The notes under the pieces: generated by a model
What the model was told of the DNA's origin: nothing
Databases searched by the model: none
The model's input: the letters and a program-made list of their open reading frames with translations, nothing else
Program-made: the position numbers and the translations under genes
From: Ovoidimarina sp039190895
Lineage (GTDB): Bacteria > Pseudomonadota > Alphaproteobacteria > Rhodobacterales > Rhodobacteraceae
Direction of reading: 5' to 3'
Assembly: GCA_039190895.1 (NCBI GenBank)
Contig: JBCCXY010000013.1
Location: 1-41,303, forward strand
Length of the DNA: 41,303 nucleotides
Part shown: positions 40,183 to 41,303 of the stretch, in pieces
How positions within the stretch are numbered: the first letter of the stretch is position 1
How the letters are laid out: every line of letters starts with the position of its first letter

Positions 40183-41217
40183 TTAAGAATAACGATAGGG
40201 CCGCCCTGCCTTTTCCATCACTTCGTTGTACTCCTTGAAGATGCCGACGACCTTTGCCTTCGTCTCACTCTCTGCGGCGATCTCGTCCCAGAAGACGCGG
40301 GCGGCGGCTTCGACCTGGGCCCATTCCTCGTCGGGGATCGATGTCAGTTCCATCTTCGTGCCGTTGACGCGCAGGTCGGCTTCGCCGCCCCAGTACCAGT
40401 GCTGGCGGTAGTAATGCGACTGCTCCATGCAGACCGTCAGAAGGGCCTGAAGGTCTTCCGGCAGCTCATTCCACCGCTCCATATTCGCGAAGAAGTGGCC
40501 GATCCAAGCGCCCGAGATGTTGTTCGTCAAGAAGTAGTTCGTCACGTCGGCCCACCCCACGGTGTAGTCCTCGGTGATCCCCGACCAGGCGATCCCATCA
40601 AGCTCACCCGTTTGCACGGCGACCTCGATGTCTTCCCATGGCAGCGTCACCGGGACGACGCCGAACTGGCTGAGGAAGCGCCCCGCGGTCGGGAAGGTGA
40701 ACACGCGCTTGCCCTGAAGATCGGCGAGCGAGCGGATCGGGTCTTTAGTCGCGAAATGGCACGGGTCCCACGCGCCGGCAGAGATGTGCTTGACGCCGAC
40801 CTTTGCGTATTCCTCTTCCCAGATTTCCTTCAGGCCGTACTGGTTGAACAGCACTGGCACATCGAGGGAGTAGCGCGAGCCGAACGGGAAGTAGCCGCCG
40901 AACACCGTGACTTCGGTGGGCGATGCCATCGAGTCATCGTCCGACTGCACCGCATCGATTGTGCCCCGTTGCATGGCCTGAAACAGCTCTCCCGTGGGGA
41001 CAAGCTGGTCTGCAAAGAACAGCTCGATCTGCATCCGGTCGCCGGCGATCTTGTTGAAGGTCTCAATGGCCGGAACAACAACTTCGGCAGCCAAAGCGGC
41101 CCCGGCATAGGTCTGCATCCGCCAGGTGATGGTCGATTGCGCGATGGCCGGGGCGGCCAGCGGTGCCGCGGCGGCACCCACGGCCGCCGTTTGCAGGAAC
41201 TTACGTCTTGTCGTCAT
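40183..41217 (-). CDS. TRAP transporter solute-binding protein (DctP type)
   Basis: A 344-residue periplasmic binding protein. The N-terminus MTTRRKFLQTAAVGAAAAPL is a twin-arginine signal, followed by AAPAIAQ and cleavage. The mature part has the DctP pattern: WRMQTYAGAAL, MQRGTIDAVQSDDDSM, GKRVFTFPTAGRF, TGELDGIAWSG. The substrate is probably a carboxylate, amino-acid-like or keto-acid compound. The DctQ and DctM membrane parts are not seen; they may lie beyond the right edge or elsewhere. It lies upstream of the glutamine-synthetase-family gene on one strand. An operator-like palindrome lies 42-58 nt upstream. Confidence 0.9.
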   Translation of the reverse strand: MTTRRKFLQTAAVGAAAAPLAAPAIAQSTITWRMQTYAGAALAAEVVVPAIETFNKIAGDRMQIELFFADQLVPTGELFQAMQRGTIDAVQSDDDSMASPTEVTVFGGYFPFGSRYSLDVPVLFNQYGLKEIWEEEYAKVGVKHISAGAWDPCHFATKDPIRSLADLQGKRVFTFPTAGRFLSQFGVVPVTLPWEDIEVAVQTGELDGIAWSGITEDYTVGWADVTNYFLTNNISGAWIGHFFANMERWNELPEDLQALLTVCMEQSHYYRQHWYWGGEADLRVNGTKMELTSIPDEEWAQVEAAARVFWDEIAAESETKAKVVGIFKEYNEVMEKAGRPYRYS

Positions 41218-41258
41218 CTCTCACTCAAGGCCAAATTGGACGCCCATTGGGCAAATCA

Positions 41259-41275
41259 GAGGTACTATGTACCTC
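41259..41275. promoter_or_regulatory. Palindrome GAGGTAC-TAT-GTACCTC upstream of the TRAP gene
   Basis: A perfect 7-bp inverted repeat with 3-nt spacer. On the minus strand it fills the spacer of a possible promoter: TTGCGG (41280-41275), 17-nt gap, GATTTG (41257-41252). GntR-type regulators often bind such GTAC-containing dyads; no regulator gene is in view. Confidence 0.6.
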
Positions 41276-41303
41276 CGCAAGACTGAGCCGTGACATATTC
41301 TGA

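Overview
The window is a high-GC chromosomal segment from an alphaproteobacterium, most probably a marine Rhodobacterales (roseobacter-type) bacterium. The reasons are the compact ruvC-ruvA-ruvB order, the dapF-mtaB pair joined by ATGA, the dense ATGA gene overlaps, and an aerobic form I CO dehydrogenase cluster with Oligotropha-like catalytic residues. No rRNA, CRISPR array or intact insertion sequence was seen; one tRNA (Lys, anticodon UUU) is present.

Layout. 0.2-6.5 kb: housekeeping genes (a small membrane protein, msrA, a P-loop protein, prmA, ruvC, ruvA, ruvB). 6.5-12.8 kb: an oxidoreductase and regulator region. It holds an FMN reductase divergent from a HxlR regulator, a DUF1772 plus NmrA-type pair next to an AraC regulator, and an iron alcohol dehydrogenase divergent from a FAD oxidoreductase. 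12.8-15.4 kb: a decayed zone ending at tRNA-Lys. It contains a truncated double-ATPase ABC gene with an in-frame stop, a methyltransferase, and an excisionase-like HTH remnant beside the tRNA 3' end. 15.5-17.6 kb: dapF-mtaB. 17.6-20.4 kb: a TetR-controlled envelope-stress-like cassette (PspA, YiaA-like, DUF4105/Lnb-like). 20.4-23.3 kb: a YcaQ/AlkX-type glycosylase, a hemerythrin and a glutathionyl-hydroquinone reductase-like protein. 23.4-32.4 kb: coxC-coxM-coxS-coxL-coxD-coxE-coxF-mocA-like-coxG. 32.4-34.4 kb: a GlxA-type regulator divergent from a DJ-1/PfpI gene and a small partner. 34.5-38.7 kb: a membrane GGDEF-EAL protein followed by two paralogous periplasmic binding proteins, the second frameshifted, with no transporter genes beside them. 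38.8-41.2 kb: a glutamine-synthetase-family enzyme and a TRAP substrate-binding protein.

How the genes work together. The cox block can make a complete CO-oxidising enzyme: coxMSL encode the subunits, coxDEF and the MocA-like protein mature the Cu-Mo site and cofactor, and CoxG probably anchors the enzyme at the membrane. CoxC (MHYT plus LytTR) is the likely regulator, and three repeats about two helical turns apart lie directly upstream of a weak coxM promoter. The TetR-Psp-YiaA-Lnb-like cassette looks like one regulated envelope unit, with three identical-core operators placed exactly on the two divergent promoters. The GGDEF-EAL plus binding-protein cassette resembles a ligand-sensing c-di-GMP module, analogous to NspS-MbaA.

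Repeats and control sites. Three copies of a ~145-170 bp element with ~31-nt inverted arms (start of window, between ruvA and ruvB, and at 12.8 kb) form an interspersed palindromic repeat family. One copy splits the ruv operon and another abuts the broken ABC gene. Several gene-control sites can be read directly: TetR operators, a 16-bp AraC-type direct repeat with a 21-bp period, HxlR and TRAP-gene palindromes, and a stem that buries the hemerythrin Shine-Dalgarno. All functional assignments are from reading the sequence; no database search was run.
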